Shown here: positions 41,628 to 50,185 of the stretch, one piece after another
Layout: each line of letters begins with the position of its first letter
How positions within the stretch are numbered: position 1 is the stretch's first letter
Position numbers and translations under genes: made by a program
Notes under the pieces: model-generated
Database searches by the model: none
The model's input: only the letters and a program-made list of their open reading frames with translations
Told to the model about the DNA's origin: nothing
Assembly: GCA_964347975.1 (NCBI GenBank)
Contig: CAYGAY010000004.1
Location: forward strand, 1-64,000
Direction of reading: 5' to 3'
DNA: 64,000 bases
Source: Bin87 sp964347975
GTDB lineage: Bacteria; Chloroflexota; Dehalococcoidia; Lucifugimonadales; UBA3495

Positions 41628-42509
41628 GTGGACTCGCTCATTGACATACTGATCTATCTCCCCCGAGGGCTGGTGCACGTGGCGCTGGGGCTGGTGGTAT
41701 TGACCATCGCCAAATTGGCGCGGGACGCGGTCACTCGCCACCGTATCGAGGAAGAGATCGTAGCCAAGAGCAACCTCGCGGTGGCGCTGCGGCTTTCAGG
41801 ATACCTGGCCGGCGTCATCCTGGTTTTCCTCGGAGCCTTGTACCAGCCTTTGGGTGTTGGCGTTTACGAGGGGCTGGGATTTGATCGCGCATTCGGATTG
41901 GAAGCGCTGTGGGTATTCCTGTACTCGTTGGCGGGAATCGTCGCATTGAACTTGATGCGCTTGGTTACCGACCGCCTGGTGCTGTACCGGTTTGAGCTGG
42001 AACGCGAGATAATCCAAGACCAGAACGTCGGGGCGGCAGCGGCGGAATTTGGCGTGAACGTCGCGTCCGGTCTCGTTATCGCGGGAGCAATCGCCGGCCA
42101 GGGCGGTCCGTTGAACGCGCTGGCGTTCTTTGGACTTGGCCTCGTCGTCCTCATCCTGTTCGCCCTGTTCTACGAATGGACCACTCCCTTCAACATCCAC
42201 GACGAGATTGAGCGAGACAATCCGGCGGTGGGCATCGCTCTGGGCGGCAACCTGGTTGCAATTGGCTTGGTGATTTTCAAGGCGACATTCGGCGATTTCG
42301 TAGGTTGGCAGGAAGGCATCCTGGAGTTCGTCATTTACTCCGTTGTAGGCTTCGTATTGCTGTACATATTGCGGCTGGCGGTGGACCTGGTGTTATTGCC
42401 CCACACGCGGGTTTCGGAGCAGGTGGCGGCGGGGCGCAACGTAGGCGTGGCCTTCGTGGAGACTGCGGTGGTGGTCAGCTCGGCGCTGATATTGCTCCTG
42501 GCCATCTAA
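41628..42509 (+). CDS. DUF350 family membrane protein
   Basis: A 293-residue integral membrane protein starting at GTG 41628, with GGAG upstream. It has about eight hydrophobic segments in a duplicated pattern, with the DUF350 phrases SNLAVALRLSGYLAGVILVF and NPAVGIALGGNLVAIGLVIF. Both halves show the conserved N-x-A-V-A/G-I-x-L-x-G motif. It follows the DUF4178 gene closely, as in many PspA-linked clusters. Transport or membrane-integrity role unproven. Confidence 0.85.
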   Translation: MDSLIDILIYLPRGLVHVALGLVVLTIAKLARDAVTRHRIEEEIVAKSNLAVALRLSGYLAGVILVFLGALYQPLGVGVYEGLGFDRAFGLEALWVFLYSLAGIVALNLMRLVTDRLVLYRFELEREIIQDQNVGAAAAEFGVNVASGLVIAGAIAGQGGPLNALAFFGLGLVVLILFALFYEWTTPFNIHDEIERDNPAVGIALGGNLVAIGLVIFKATFGDFVGWQEGILEFVIYSVVGFVLLYILRLAVDLVLLPHTRVSEQVAAGRNVGVAFVETAVVVSSALILLLAI

Positions 42510-42569
42510 TATTACAACGACGGTTAGTATGGCAGGATAATCGGCGATTTGGCGAAGGCTTTGGGAGGA

Positions 42570-42837
42570 GTGGCAGGGCGAGGGACGCGGCAGAACTGGC
42601 GCGAGTGTACGAGGCTGTTCAGGATTTTCACGGCCACTTTGCGCGGGCCTTCGGATGCCAGCAGCCCCAGGAGCTGAGCCGTCATTATCTGCCGGGCCGG
42701 CTGGTGCAGTCCCAAGAGCGACGCAACGCCGAAAACCTGGCGGAGGTGGCGCCGCCGCGGGCACGGCACGCTTTCTGACCGAATCGCCTTGGGACGATGA
42801 CCGGGTGATGGGACGGTTGAGTGACGTGTTGCTTTGA
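42570..42837 (+). pseudogene. IS701/DDE_5-type transposase N-terminal remnant
   Basis: Plus-strand sequence reads AAELARVYEAVQDFHGHFAR, then RHYLPGRLVQSQERRNAENL-AEV in one frame to a stop at 42778. It continues in another frame as ARFLTESPWDDDRVMGRLSD. These are consecutive parts of the N-terminal domain of IS701-like transposases, so one frameshift and loss of the rest have killed it. From 42838 to 42990 I see nothing further. Confidence 0.75.
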
Positions 42838-42990
42838 AATTTTGCCGATGTCAACGCCCTGTATCAGGTGTGGCAATGAACTCCCGCTGCCCTTCCGGTG
42901 GGGAACCACTACCGGGGCGGGGGCAGAATACATCCACTACCCAATGCCGTTCTGATGGCCCGTTCTACGGGGGCAGCTTCAGTAATCATT

Positions 42991-43728
42991 TCATTCCTGT
43001 AGCGGCAGCTCCGCTTGCGCCACGCTGACCGCCGTCGCCGTTTGCGCATCAAAGTCTATCACGTTCACCGCCACTTGCCCCCGCGCGCCGGCCGCGCCCA
43101 GCGGCGAGCCGGAGTAGTAGGCCGCTACGCCGTTCTGCGAAACATTCTCAAACCGTTCCCAATGGCCCAGGGCGATGTAGTCGCAGGATGCCGCCGCGAT
43201 TTCGTGAGGACGGATGGGCGAGGAGCGTTCCTCCGTGTCGTCGGGGTAGTGAAAGTGGCCGTGGGCCATGGCTACCAGCCAGTGGCCGTTGCGTTCCGCC
43301 GGCATACCTTGCAGTGGACGAAAGGCCGGGGTGTGGCTGTCCATGGCGCGGCCCCATACGTCCAGCGTCAAATGCGGCAGCGCTACGGTTTCGCCGCGGG
43401 CGCTGCTGATGACGTGCAGGTTGGGAGGCGCGTCGGCAAAGGGGCTGCGGCGGTAGAGGGTAGCAACATCATAAAGGTCGTGGTTACCCGGGAGGATTAC
43501 AGCCGGCACGGCGGCGCGGGCCATCTCGCTGACGAAAAACTCCAGCACGGCGTCGGAGATACGGGCGTTGTCGAACACGTCGCCGGCAATCAGCAGGGCA
43601 TCGCCGGCCAGCGTATGCACGCTGTCCACCACGGCGGCCAGGGCGCGCGCGGCGGCGGCGGGATTCCAGTCGTCGCCCAGGTGGGTATCGGAGGTGTGAA
43701 TCAGGCGGATTTTACGGCGGGTTGCCAT
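42991..43728 (-). CDS. metallophosphoesterase (SbcD/YkuE-like)
   Basis: A 245-residue calcineurin-like phosphoesterase. The metal ligands appear in order: HTSDTHLGDDW (D-x-H), LLIAGDVFDNA (GD), LPGNHDLYD (GNHD), AMAHGHFHYP and IALGHWERF. This is the Mre11/SbcD-like set, but no SbcC gene or capping domain is present. The start overlaps the hflX gene by 28 bp. Substrate unknown; nuclease or phosphodiesterase are both possible. Confidence 0.85.
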   Translation of the reverse strand: MATRRKIRLIHTSDTHLGDDWNPAAAARALAAVVDSVHTLAGDALLIAGDVFDNARISDAVLEFFVSEMARAAVPAVILPGNHDLYDVATLYRRSPFADAPPNLHVISSARGETVALPHLTLDVWGRAMDSHTPAFRPLQGMPAERNGHWLVAMAHGHFHYPDDTEERSSPIRPHEIAAASCDYIALGHWERFENVSQNGVAAYYSGSPLGAAGARGQVAVNVIDFDAQTATAVSVAQAELPLQE

Positions 43729-44894
43729 TGGGGTACGGTTTCTCCAACTTGGGTACGGACGGCATCCAGCAGCGCCGGCAGGTTCCAGCCTTGGGCGGCG
43801 GAGACGAACACCCGGCCGGCGACCGCCGGTGAGTCGGCGGTGGCAATTACGGACAGGTCAATCCGGTTGAACGTCTCGACGTCCCTGGGGTCGTCGGTCA
43901 GCAGGTCCAGCTTGTTGATGACGAGCAGGCGGGGTTTGCCGCCCAGCTCCAGGTCGTCCAGGGTTTGCTCCACCACCTCGACCTGCTCCGGCGCTTTGGG
44001 ATGGGTTATGTCGATAACGTGGAGCAGCAGGTCGGCCTGGTGCAGTTCCTCCAGCGTGGCCCGGAACGCCGCCACCACCGTGGGCGAAAGTTTCTGGATG
44101 AAGCCAACGGTGTCGGAAAGCAGCAACTCGCCGCCGTCGGGCAGGCGTAGCCGGCGGGTTACGGGGTCAAGGGTGTTGAACAACTGGTCTTCGGCGGGGA
44201 CGCCGGCGTTGCAGAGGGCGTTGAACAGCGTGCTCTTGCCAGCGTTGGTGTAGCCCACCAGCGTGGCCATGGGCGTTGCAGAGCGGCGGCGGCGTTCCAG
44301 GTACTGGCTGCGCCGCTGGCGGACGTTATCCAGCTCCGACTCGATCTTCTGGATGCGGCGGCGGATGATGCGGCGGTCGGTCTCCAGCTGGGTTTCGCCG
44401 GGGCCGCGGGTGCCGATGCCCCCGCCGAGTCGCTCCAGGTGCGACCACTGGCCTACCAGACGGGGCAGCAGGTACTGGTGCTGCGCCAGCTCAACCTGCA
44501 TCTGCCCTTCGCGGGTATGAGCATGGCGACCAAACACATCCAGAATGAGAGCGGTGCGGTCGATGACCTTGATTTGCAGCGCGTTTTCCAGGTTGCGCTG
44601 CTGGGTGGGCGTCAGTTCGTCGTCGCAAATCACTACGTCGGGCCGTTCTTCGGCCAGCAGGTCTTGCAGCTCCCGAAGCTTGCCTTTGCCCAGATAGGTA
44701 GGCGTGATACGCTCGGCGTTTTGCGACAGGGTGGCGACGACTTCAGCGCCGGCGGAACGAGTGAGGTAATCCAGCTCCGCCAGCGTGTCGTCCAAGCCCC
44801 AAAGCTGCTGGCCCCGCTTTTTCCCGGCGACGGCGACGAGGACGGCGCGCTCCGTTTGCGGGCCGGTGGGTTTGGGCTGGCGGGATTTGGGCAT
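43701..44894 (-). CDS. hflX: ribosome-associated GTPase HflX
   Basis: A 397-residue GTPase. The N-terminal HflX domain holds the GKGKLRELQDLLAEERPDVV and DELTPTQQRNLENAL region. A coiled coil carries the signature GGIGTRGPGETQLETDRRII. The G domain has GYTNAGKSTLFNAL (G1), SDTVGFI (G3) and VINKLDLL (G4). HflX splits stalled ribosomes under stress. It overlaps the phosphoesterase gene downstream by 28 bp, indicating co-expression. Confidence 0.96.
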   Translation of the reverse strand: MPKSRQPKPTGPQTERAVLVAVAGKKRGQQLWGLDDTLAELDYLTRSAGAEVVATLSQNAERITPTYLGKGKLRELQDLLAEERPDVVICDDELTPTQQRNLENALQIKVIDRTALILDVFGRHAHTREGQMQVELAQHQYLLPRLVGQWSHLERLGGGIGTRGPGETQLETDRRIIRRRIQKIESELDNVRQRRSQYLERRRRSATPMATLVGYTNAGKSTLFNALCNAGVPAEDQLFNTLDPVTRRLRLPDGGELLLSDTVGFIQKLSPTVVAAFRATLEELHQADLLLHVIDITHPKAPEQVEVVEQTLDDLELGGKPRLLVINKLDLLTDDPRDVETFNRIDLSVIATADSPAVAGRVFVSAAQGWNLPALLDAVRTQVGETVPQWQPAVKSA

Positions 44895-44907
44895 AGGCTA
44901 AATCTCT

Positions 44908-45483
44908 CTATCGCTGCCGGCGAAACATTCGCCAGACAGCTATGCTGAAGTCCGGCAACAGTTCATCGCCGTCCAGAACGTCATCCTCGCCCAGCATCAC
45001 GGGCGGCTGGCCGGGGCGGTAACGGGTGACCGTAATGGCTTCCGGGTCGAGAACCCACACCTCGCGCGCGCCGAAATCGAGCCACATTTGCGCCTTGTCC
45101 GACAGCAGCCGGTCGGCGCGGGAGTTGCCGGGCGAGGCCACCTCTACGCACAAGTCGGGAGTAAGCTCGGGAAAACCCGTCGTTCCGGGCGAGATGCGGC
45201 CGGGGGCGAACCAGGCTACATCCGGGGCGCGTACCGTATCGGGGTTTCCCTCCAGCCGGTAGCCCGGTTCGCCGGTAATTGCTTCACCATAGTCCGTGGT
45301 CATGGTGTACTGAAACAGGTGACCGTGACTATTGGATACGGTTATCCCGTGAGAATGGCCGGCAGGCGCGTCTTTCTCCGTAAGGATGCCGCGTATCAGT
45401 TCGTAGCGCTTGCCGGGAACCCGCTCCATCACCAGCAGCTCATCTGCGGTCATCAGTTGTAATGGCGCTTTTGTGGTAGTCAT
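44908..45483 (-). CDS. Uma2-family (DUF820) putative nuclease
   Basis: 191 residues from ATG 45483. The Uma2 restriction-endonuclease-like fold is shown by MTADELLVMERVPGKRYELI, APDVAWFAPGR, LTPDLCVEVASPGNSRADRL and DFGAREVWVLDPEAITVTRY. The P-D-V..E-V-x-S core matches the PD-(D/E)XK-like active site of the family. These are frequent, often multicopy genes in Cyanobacteria and Chloroflexota; function is unknown. Confidence 0.88.
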   Translation of the reverse strand: MTTTKAPLQLMTADELLVMERVPGKRYELIRGILTEKDAPAGHSHGITVSNSHGHLFQYTMTTDYGEAITGEPGYRLEGNPDTVRAPDVAWFAPGRISPGTTGFPELTPDLCVEVASPGNSRADRLLSDKAQMWLDFGAREVWVLDPEAITVTRYRPGQPPVMLGEDDVLDGDELLPDFSIAVWRMFRRQR

Positions 45484-45523
45484 CGTTAGCCTCGGTATTG
45501 CGCGGGCTGCCATCATTGCATCG

Positions 45524-46702
45524 CTACGCGCGCGGCGCCGGGATGGTCCAGTTTTCCAGCCGCTGGCAACCCGTTTCCACCCGCTCGTCCGGCGTGGTGA
45601 GCGACAGGCGAATGTAGCCCTCACCATACTGCCCGTAGGAGGAGCCGGGGGTGACCACGATGTCGATTTCTTCCAGCAGGCGGGCGGCGAACTCGGCGGA
45701 GGTGAACCCCTCCGGCACTGGCGCCCAGATGTAGAGGCTGGCGCGGGGCGTTTCCACGTTGAGGCCCATGCGGGTCAACGCCTGCAACACCCGGTCGCGC
45801 CGCCACTGGTAGATGGCGACATTGTCGTCAATGCAGTCCTGCGGGCCGGTCAGCGCCGCCATGGACATTTCCTGGATGGCTTGGGGGATGCCGGAGTCCA
45901 GGTTGGCTTTGATTTGGAACAGCGCCTTGATCATGTCGGCGTTGCCCACGGCCATGCCCATCCGCCAGCCGGTCATGTTGTAGGTTTTGGACAGGGAATG
46001 AAACTCCAGACCGACTTCTTTCGCTCCGTCCAGCTGCATCATGCTGCCGGCGCGGTAGCCGTCGTAGCCGACTTCAGAGTAGGCGGCGTCGTGGAGCATG
46101 GCGATGTCGTGCTCACGACAGTAGCGCATGGCCGACTCCAAATCCTCTTGCGAGGCGACGGCGCTGGTGGGGTTGTTGGGGTAGTTGAGCCACATCACCT
46201 TGGCCTGGCGGGCCACGTCGTCAGGGATGGCGTCCAGCTCCGGCAGCCAACCGTTGCGCTCATAGAGGGGCATCACGTAGCTCTCGGCGCCGGCGAACAT
46301 CGTGCCCACGGCGTACACCGGATAGGCAGGGTCGGGCACCAGCGCCACGTCGCCGGGGTCAAGAAAGCAGAAGGCGGCGTGACCGATGCCCTCTTTCGCG
46401 CCGATGAGAGGCAGAACTTCGGTATCCGGGTCCAGGTCAACGTCAAAACGCTGCTTGTACCAGTGGGCGATAGCCCGGCGCATCTCCGGCAGCCCGTCGG
46501 TCTCCGGGTAGCGATGGTTGGGCGGGTCTTGCGAAGCCGTCAGCAGGCGGTCGATGATGGGTTGCGGCGTGGGAATGTCCGGGTCGCCGATGCCGAAAGT
46601 AACCACATCGGCGCCAGCGGCGCGTTTTTCGGCGATGATGCGGGAGATTTCGACGAAGGGGTAGGGGGCGAGTTTGCCAAGGCGTTGGGAAAGGTTAGGC
46701 AT
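45524..46702 (-). CDS. dapL: LL-diaminopimelate aminotransferase-like enzyme
   Basis: A 392-residue class I aminotransferase. Motifs are FGIGDPDIPTP near residue 36, YPNNPTSAVA, HDAAYSEVGYDGYRAGSM and the PLP lysine in SLSKTYNMTGWRMGMAVGN. The sequence best fits the DapL group, which makes LL-diaminopimelate directly from tetrahydrodipicolinate. A dapF gene lies about 1.2 kb downstream on the same strand, supporting a lysine/peptidoglycan role. Aspartate-type specificity cannot be excluded. Confidence 0.88.
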   Translation of the reverse strand: MPNLSQRLGKLAPYPFVEISRIIAEKRAAGADVVTFGIGDPDIPTPQPIIDRLLTASQDPPNHRYPETDGLPEMRRAIAHWYKQRFDVDLDPDTEVLPLIGAKEGIGHAAFCFLDPGDVALVPDPAYPVYAVGTMFAGAESYVMPLYERNGWLPELDAIPDDVARQAKVMWLNYPNNPTSAVASQEDLESAMRYCREHDIAMLHDAAYSEVGYDGYRAGSMMQLDGAKEVGLEFHSLSKTYNMTGWRMGMAVGNADMIKALFQIKANLDSGIPQAIQEMSMAALTGPQDCIDDNVAIYQWRRDRVLQALTRMGLNVETPRASLYIWAPVPEGFTSAEFAARLLEEIDIVVTPGSSYGQYGEGYIRLSLTTPDERVETGCQRLENWTIPAPRA

Positions 46703-46710
46703 TTTTGCTC

Positions 46711-46917
46711 CTAGTCCACAGTAGTGCCGGGGTCATATCTGTATCCACGAGTCACCGTGAGCCAGACGTAATTGTTCGTGAAATACGCCAGTGTGAACGG
46801 CGGATGCTGGTTGATAGCCTGAGATATAGTTGCTGCTGGATCTTCAATCCCCTGTTTGCCGGCATCCGCCAGGACAATCCTTATCCAGCCGCGTGATGGG
46901 CGCGTCATAGCGGTCAT
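46711..46917 (-). pseudogene. C-terminal fragment related to the 47232-47906 gene
   Basis: The fragment GIEDPAATISQAINQHPPFT and LAYFTNNYVWLTVTRGYRYD resembles the last 45 residues of the protein at 47232-47906 (GVDDPAGCLSGELGISPAFS, LAKFIDEFNWLTLEKGLIYQ). No upstream part of that protein precedes it; a toxin relic does. So it is a diverged, truncated paralogue. Confidence 0.6.
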
Positions 46918-47223
46918 ACGCTTTGGGTATATTGAGGATGTAAAAATCGCTGTCCCCGGTTTTGTCGCCGCCGAGCAAAGCTATGGCCGACAATCTGGGG
47001 TCAAAGGCATAGAGGGCGCGCAACGGACGCCCGTCAACTTGCGCCCGCAACTCGCGCATCTCCACACCATCTTTGACTTCAACCGACTTGGAATATCGCC
47101 TTGTCAAAGCTATGCCTGGACCCTGAGGCGGCTGACGCTGGAACCCAAAGCGCGTTGCTCCCGCTCTGTCAGGGTGTACCACCACTAGTTGAACTCGTCC
47201 GCGAACTCAACCTCCCAAGCCAT
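46844..47223 (-). pseudogene. dead HigB/RelE-type (phage Gp49-like) toxin
   Basis: From ATG 47223 the frame reads MAWEVEFADEFN, stop, WWYTLTEREQRALGSSVSRL, with two further stops. After a frameshift it continues MRELRAQVDGRPLRALYAFD and LSAIALLGGDKTGDSDFY to IPKAYDRYD. This is the whole Gp49/HigB-like toxin sequence in pieces, so the gene is inactive. Its C-terminus runs into an unrelated fragment. Confidence 0.78.
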
Positions 47224-47231
47224 TGCGCGCC

Positions 47232-47906
47232 TTACACTGCCACCGCTCCATCCTGATAAATCAAGCCCTTTTCCAAAGTCAGCCAGTTGAATTCGTCAAT
47301 GAACTTGGCCAGCGAAAACGCGGGACTGATGCCCAACTCTCCGGACAGGCAGCCCGCCGGGTCGTCAACGCCCTGCTGGCGCGCGTCGCTGGCTACGGAG
47401 AGAGCCGCCATCCGCATCACGGTGAGAAATTGGCTGTAAGTGGCTCCGTTGGCCGGGTCGTCGGGGAAGTAAGCGTTTTTGATGCCGGCGCCCCAAGATA
47501 CGAACAGCTGCGGGTTCAACGCGGTCAGCAGGGCCGAGGCCGCTGTGGGGCCGACGCCGTTGGCGTCGGTCAGGCAGTCGAAAGCCCGCTCCACGATGTC
47601 CAGGGTGGCGCAGCGCAGGTCGTCAAACTCCAGGGCCGAGGCGGCCAGCGGTTCCAGATAGGGCGCGGCGATGGCTACGGCGGCGGCGATGCCCTCCGTT
47701 TTGCGGGCGGGTATGCGGCAGCCCCACTGGTTGACGTACTTCACTAGCGCCGGCCAGTCGTCGTTATCCTGACCTTGCAATAGCCCTTGCCGAAACTGCG
47801 GCGCGCGGACGGCGATGCAGGTGGCATCGTCGGCGAACTCCCGAAAGGCTCGCGCCGCCCATTGGATCTGCTCAAAAGTGGTGGGGCCGGTTACGTAGTT
47901 GCTCAT
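47232..47906 (-). CDS. hypothetical protein downstream of dapF
   Basis: 224 residues from ATG 47906, overlapping the dapF stop by 4 bp (ATGA), so co-translated with it. The middle contains ALEFDDLRCATLDIVERAFD and NGVGPTAASALLTALNPQLF, the second resembling a helix-hairpin-helix-like G-V-G-P-T-A-A-S motif seen in DNA-binding proteins. No known domain is assigned. A diverged C-terminal copy exists at 46711-46917. Confidence 0.68.
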   Translation of the reverse strand: MSNYVTGPTTFEQIQWAARAFREFADDATCIAVRAPQFRQGLLQGQDNDDWPALVKYVNQWGCRIPARKTEGIAAAVAIAAPYLEPLAASALEFDDLRCATLDIVERAFDCLTDANGVGPTAASALLTALNPQLFVSWGAGIKNAYFPDDPANGATYSQFLTVMRMAALSVASDARQQGVDDPAGCLSGELGISPAFSLAKFIDEFNWLTLEKGLIYQDGAVAV

Positions 47907-48760
47907 TCTGTCCACACTCCGCTGAAAACTTCGGCTGCCGGGCCTTCCAGATAAACCTCGCCCTCGCCGTCCCACTCGATATTCAGCGTCCCGCCGGGCA
48001 GATTGACGGCCACGTGGTCGCCGGTGTGGCCGATAAGGCGGGATGCTACGCCGATGGCACAGGCGCCTGTGCCGCAGGCCATAGTTTCACCGGAGCCGCG
48101 CTCCCAGACGCGGGCGTCCAGGTTGCCGTCGTCGCGCAGGTTGACGATTTCAAAGTTAACCCGGTCCGGGAAAATAGGGTGCCGCTCTACCAGAGGGCCG
48201 ATGTTATGCAGGGGGAACTCCTCAACGGGCTGGTCAATGAAAGTAACGGCGTGGGGATTGCCCATTGAGACAAAGGTGAGAAACAGGCGGAAATCGCCGG
48301 GTTGAATGGCGTAGTTGACGATAGGCCCCTGCCGGTTGCTGATTGCCGGGTCCAGGTCCACCGGAATCTCCGACGGCGCAAAACGCGGCGGGCCCATGCT
48401 GACACGGGCCGAGTCCACAATGGCGCCGGCATAATGCGGCACGATGGTGCGCACGCCGGACCTGGTGTCAACCGTTATCCGGTCTGCCCTGCTGGACACA
48501 ATGCCGCGCTCGATGGCGTACTTGGCAAAACACCGTATGCCGTTGCCACACATCGCGCCCTCGGAACCGTCGGCGTTGAACATCTGCATTCTCAGGTCGG
48601 CGACATCCGAGTCCAACAGCAGAATGAGGCCGTCGCCGCCAACCCCGAAATGGCGGTCGCTGATGGCGCGGGACAGGCTACTCCAGTCGCGCTCTGGCAT
48701 TGTTCGAGCGTCGATATACACGTAATCGTTGCCAGCGCCGTGCATTTTGGTGAATTCCAT
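47903..48760 (-). CDS. dapF: diaminopimelate epimerase
   Basis: A 285-residue DapF, converting LL- to meso-diaminopimelate for lysine and peptidoglycan. The two catalytic cysteines are in AMCGNGIRCFAKYA (about 70) and METMACGTGACAIGVA-type context (GETMACGTGACA, about 220). The start MEFTKMHGAGNDYVYID is typical. It forms a cluster with dapL upstream and miaA on the same strand. Confidence 0.97.
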   Translation of the reverse strand: MEFTKMHGAGNDYVYIDARTMPERDWSSLSRAISDRHFGVGGDGLILLLDSDVADLRMQMFNADGSEGAMCGNGIRCFAKYAIERGIVSSRADRITVDTRSGVRTIVPHYAGAIVDSARVSMGPPRFAPSEIPVDLDPAISNRQGPIVNYAIQPGDFRLFLTFVSMGNPHAVTFIDQPVEEFPLHNIGPLVERHPIFPDRVNFEIVNLRDDGNLDARVWERGSGETMACGTGACAIGVASRLIGHTGDHVAVNLPGGTLNIEWDGEGEVYLEGPAAEVFSGVWTE

Positions 48761-48820
48761 CGCGGGACTCCTGCGCCGAATTAGTTCGCGCCCTGTGCCC
48801 GGAATTGTACCACATCGGTT

Positions 48821-49750
48821 TCAGGGCGCCAGGAAGAGCTTTAAGCGGCGGGCGGCTTCAGCAGCCGGCAGTTCGTGGGTGGCGTCCAGCCATTTGATAC
48901 GGCGGTCGGTGGGCTTGAACCACGTGTATTGGCGACGCACCAGACGGTGCGTCCGGCTTTTGGACTGGGCAATCGCTTCATCCAGCGCGATTTCGCCGGC
49001 AAGGTATTGCCCCAACTGAGTGTAGCCCACGCCGGATAGTGGTCCACGGCCCAGCTCATAACCGGCCGCCGCCAACTGACGGGCTTCGTCCAACAAGCCT
49101 TGCGACATCATCATGTCGAATCTGTCGTCAACCCGCCGGTAAAGCTCCGCGCGTTCAGCGGTCAAGCCAATGATGAGGGCACGATAGGGCGGCTCCGCGC
49201 TCCGCCGAGTGGCGCTTACTTGTTCTCCGGTGGAGTGAAGGATCTCCAGAGCGCGGATGATGCGGCGGGTGTTGTGCGGCCCGATGGAAACCGCGCGCCG
49301 GGGATCGATGGCGTTCAAATCATTCCAGAGAGCGCGCGTTCCTTCGGCGGCGGCACGTAGCTCGAGCCGAGCGCGGAAGCCCGCGTCGGGCGGTATTGCG
49401 GGCACATCCCAACCTTCCAGCATCGCCCAGACGTATTGGCCCGTGCCGCCGCATAAGACGGGGAGCTTCTCCCGGGTGAAAATATCCGCCACACATTCTC
49501 GCGCCAACGGCAGGTATTCCCCCAAGCTGAGCGGGGCATCGGGCTTGCGAACGTCGATGAGATGGTGGCGGGCAGCGCGGAGTTCGTCAGCCGTTGGCTT
49601 AGCGGTTCCGATGTCCATGCCGATATAAACCTGTCGGCTGTCGGCGTTGACGATTTCGCCGTCGAAGCGCCGGGCGAGTTCAATGGCCAGCGCCGTCTTG
49701 CCCACTGCGGTGGGGCCTACGATGGCAACGAGGGAAAAACGGTGCAACAC
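48821..49750 (-). CDS. miaA: tRNA dimethylallyltransferase MiaA
   Basis: A 309-residue MiaA, which adds dimethylallyl to A37 of tRNAs reading UNN codons. The P-loop is VGPTAVGKTALAIELA (about 10-25). Other signatures are NADSRQVYIGMDIGTAKPT, HHLIDVRKPD, GGTGQYVWAMLEGW and the C-terminal YTQLGQYLAGEI and RRQYTWFK. Length is typical. It precedes dapF on the same strand with a 60-bp gap. Confidence 0.97.
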   Translation of the reverse strand: MLHRFSLVAIVGPTAVGKTALAIELARRFDGEIVNADSRQVYIGMDIGTAKPTADELRAARHHLIDVRKPDAPLSLGEYLPLARECVADIFTREKLPVLCGGTGQYVWAMLEGWDVPAIPPDAGFRARLELRAAAEGTRALWNDLNAIDPRRAVSIGPHNTRRIIRALEILHSTGEQVSATRRSAEPPYRALIIGLTAERAELYRRVDDRFDMMMSQGLLDEARQLAAAGYELGRGPLSGVGYTQLGQYLAGEIALDEAIAQSKSRTHRLVRRQYTWFKPTDRRIKWLDATHELPAAEAARRLKLFLAP

Positions 49751-49760
49751 GGTGTAGTTT

Positions 49761-50000
49761 TCAGATCGGACCGGCCCACTCCGCTAGCGCGAACGCGCGG
49801 ACTCCCGTGCCGGCCAGGCGGTTGACCAGTGGCGCGTCGGCAGCGATCAGCGGCGCGTCCTCCCGCCGGGACAGGACGCGGAACAGAGCGTCATAGACGG
49901 CGATGTTTGCGCTGGCGGCGAAAAGCAGGGCTTGTTCTAACAACTCGCTTTGGGGAACAAGATGGACTTTTAGGTTTTGCAGTTCGTGAAAGGCGGGCAT
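49761..50000 (-). pseudogene. PIN-domain toxin (VapC-like) C-terminal fragment
   Basis: 79 residues matching only the second half of a PIN domain: NIAVYDALFRVLSRREDAPL and IAADAPLVNRLAG, carrying two of the acidic metal-binding positions (VYDA and AAD). The N-terminal half with the first Asp is missing; upstream sequence is a remnant of the neighbouring restriction-type gene. It is likely the tail of a toxin gene split by the 50.1-53.4 kb insertion. Confidence 0.68.
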
Positions 50001-50099
50001 CAGGAAACCGAATCCCTATTGGCACTAAACTGGTGGCGATTGTGGCCGGCCTGCTGCACATAGTCAAGTTGCAATTGGGACACGGTGGCGGCGCACTAT

Positions 50100-50145
50100 C
50101 TACAACCGTCGGTTGCACCATCGGCTCCGTCATCGCCAGGCGGTC
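50100..50145 (-). other. relic of the 3' end of the 53421-56231 gene
   Basis: On the minus strand the last codons N-R-R-L-stop and the preceding bases match the end of the gene at 53421-56231 (CAACCG.CGGTTG..CCA.CGGCTCCGTC on the plus strand at both places). The piece lies beyond the stop of the 50186-53089 gene, so it is a leftover terminal segment of another copy. Confidence 0.55.
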
Positions 50146-50185
50146 TGGCCGTCTAGTCTGGGCAGGCTGGGAGGGAAATCGCCGG

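Noticed and set aside
42838..42990. Continuation of the IS701-like transposase.
   Set aside because: No frame here shows the DDE catalytic domain; only the N-terminal part is recognisable upstream.
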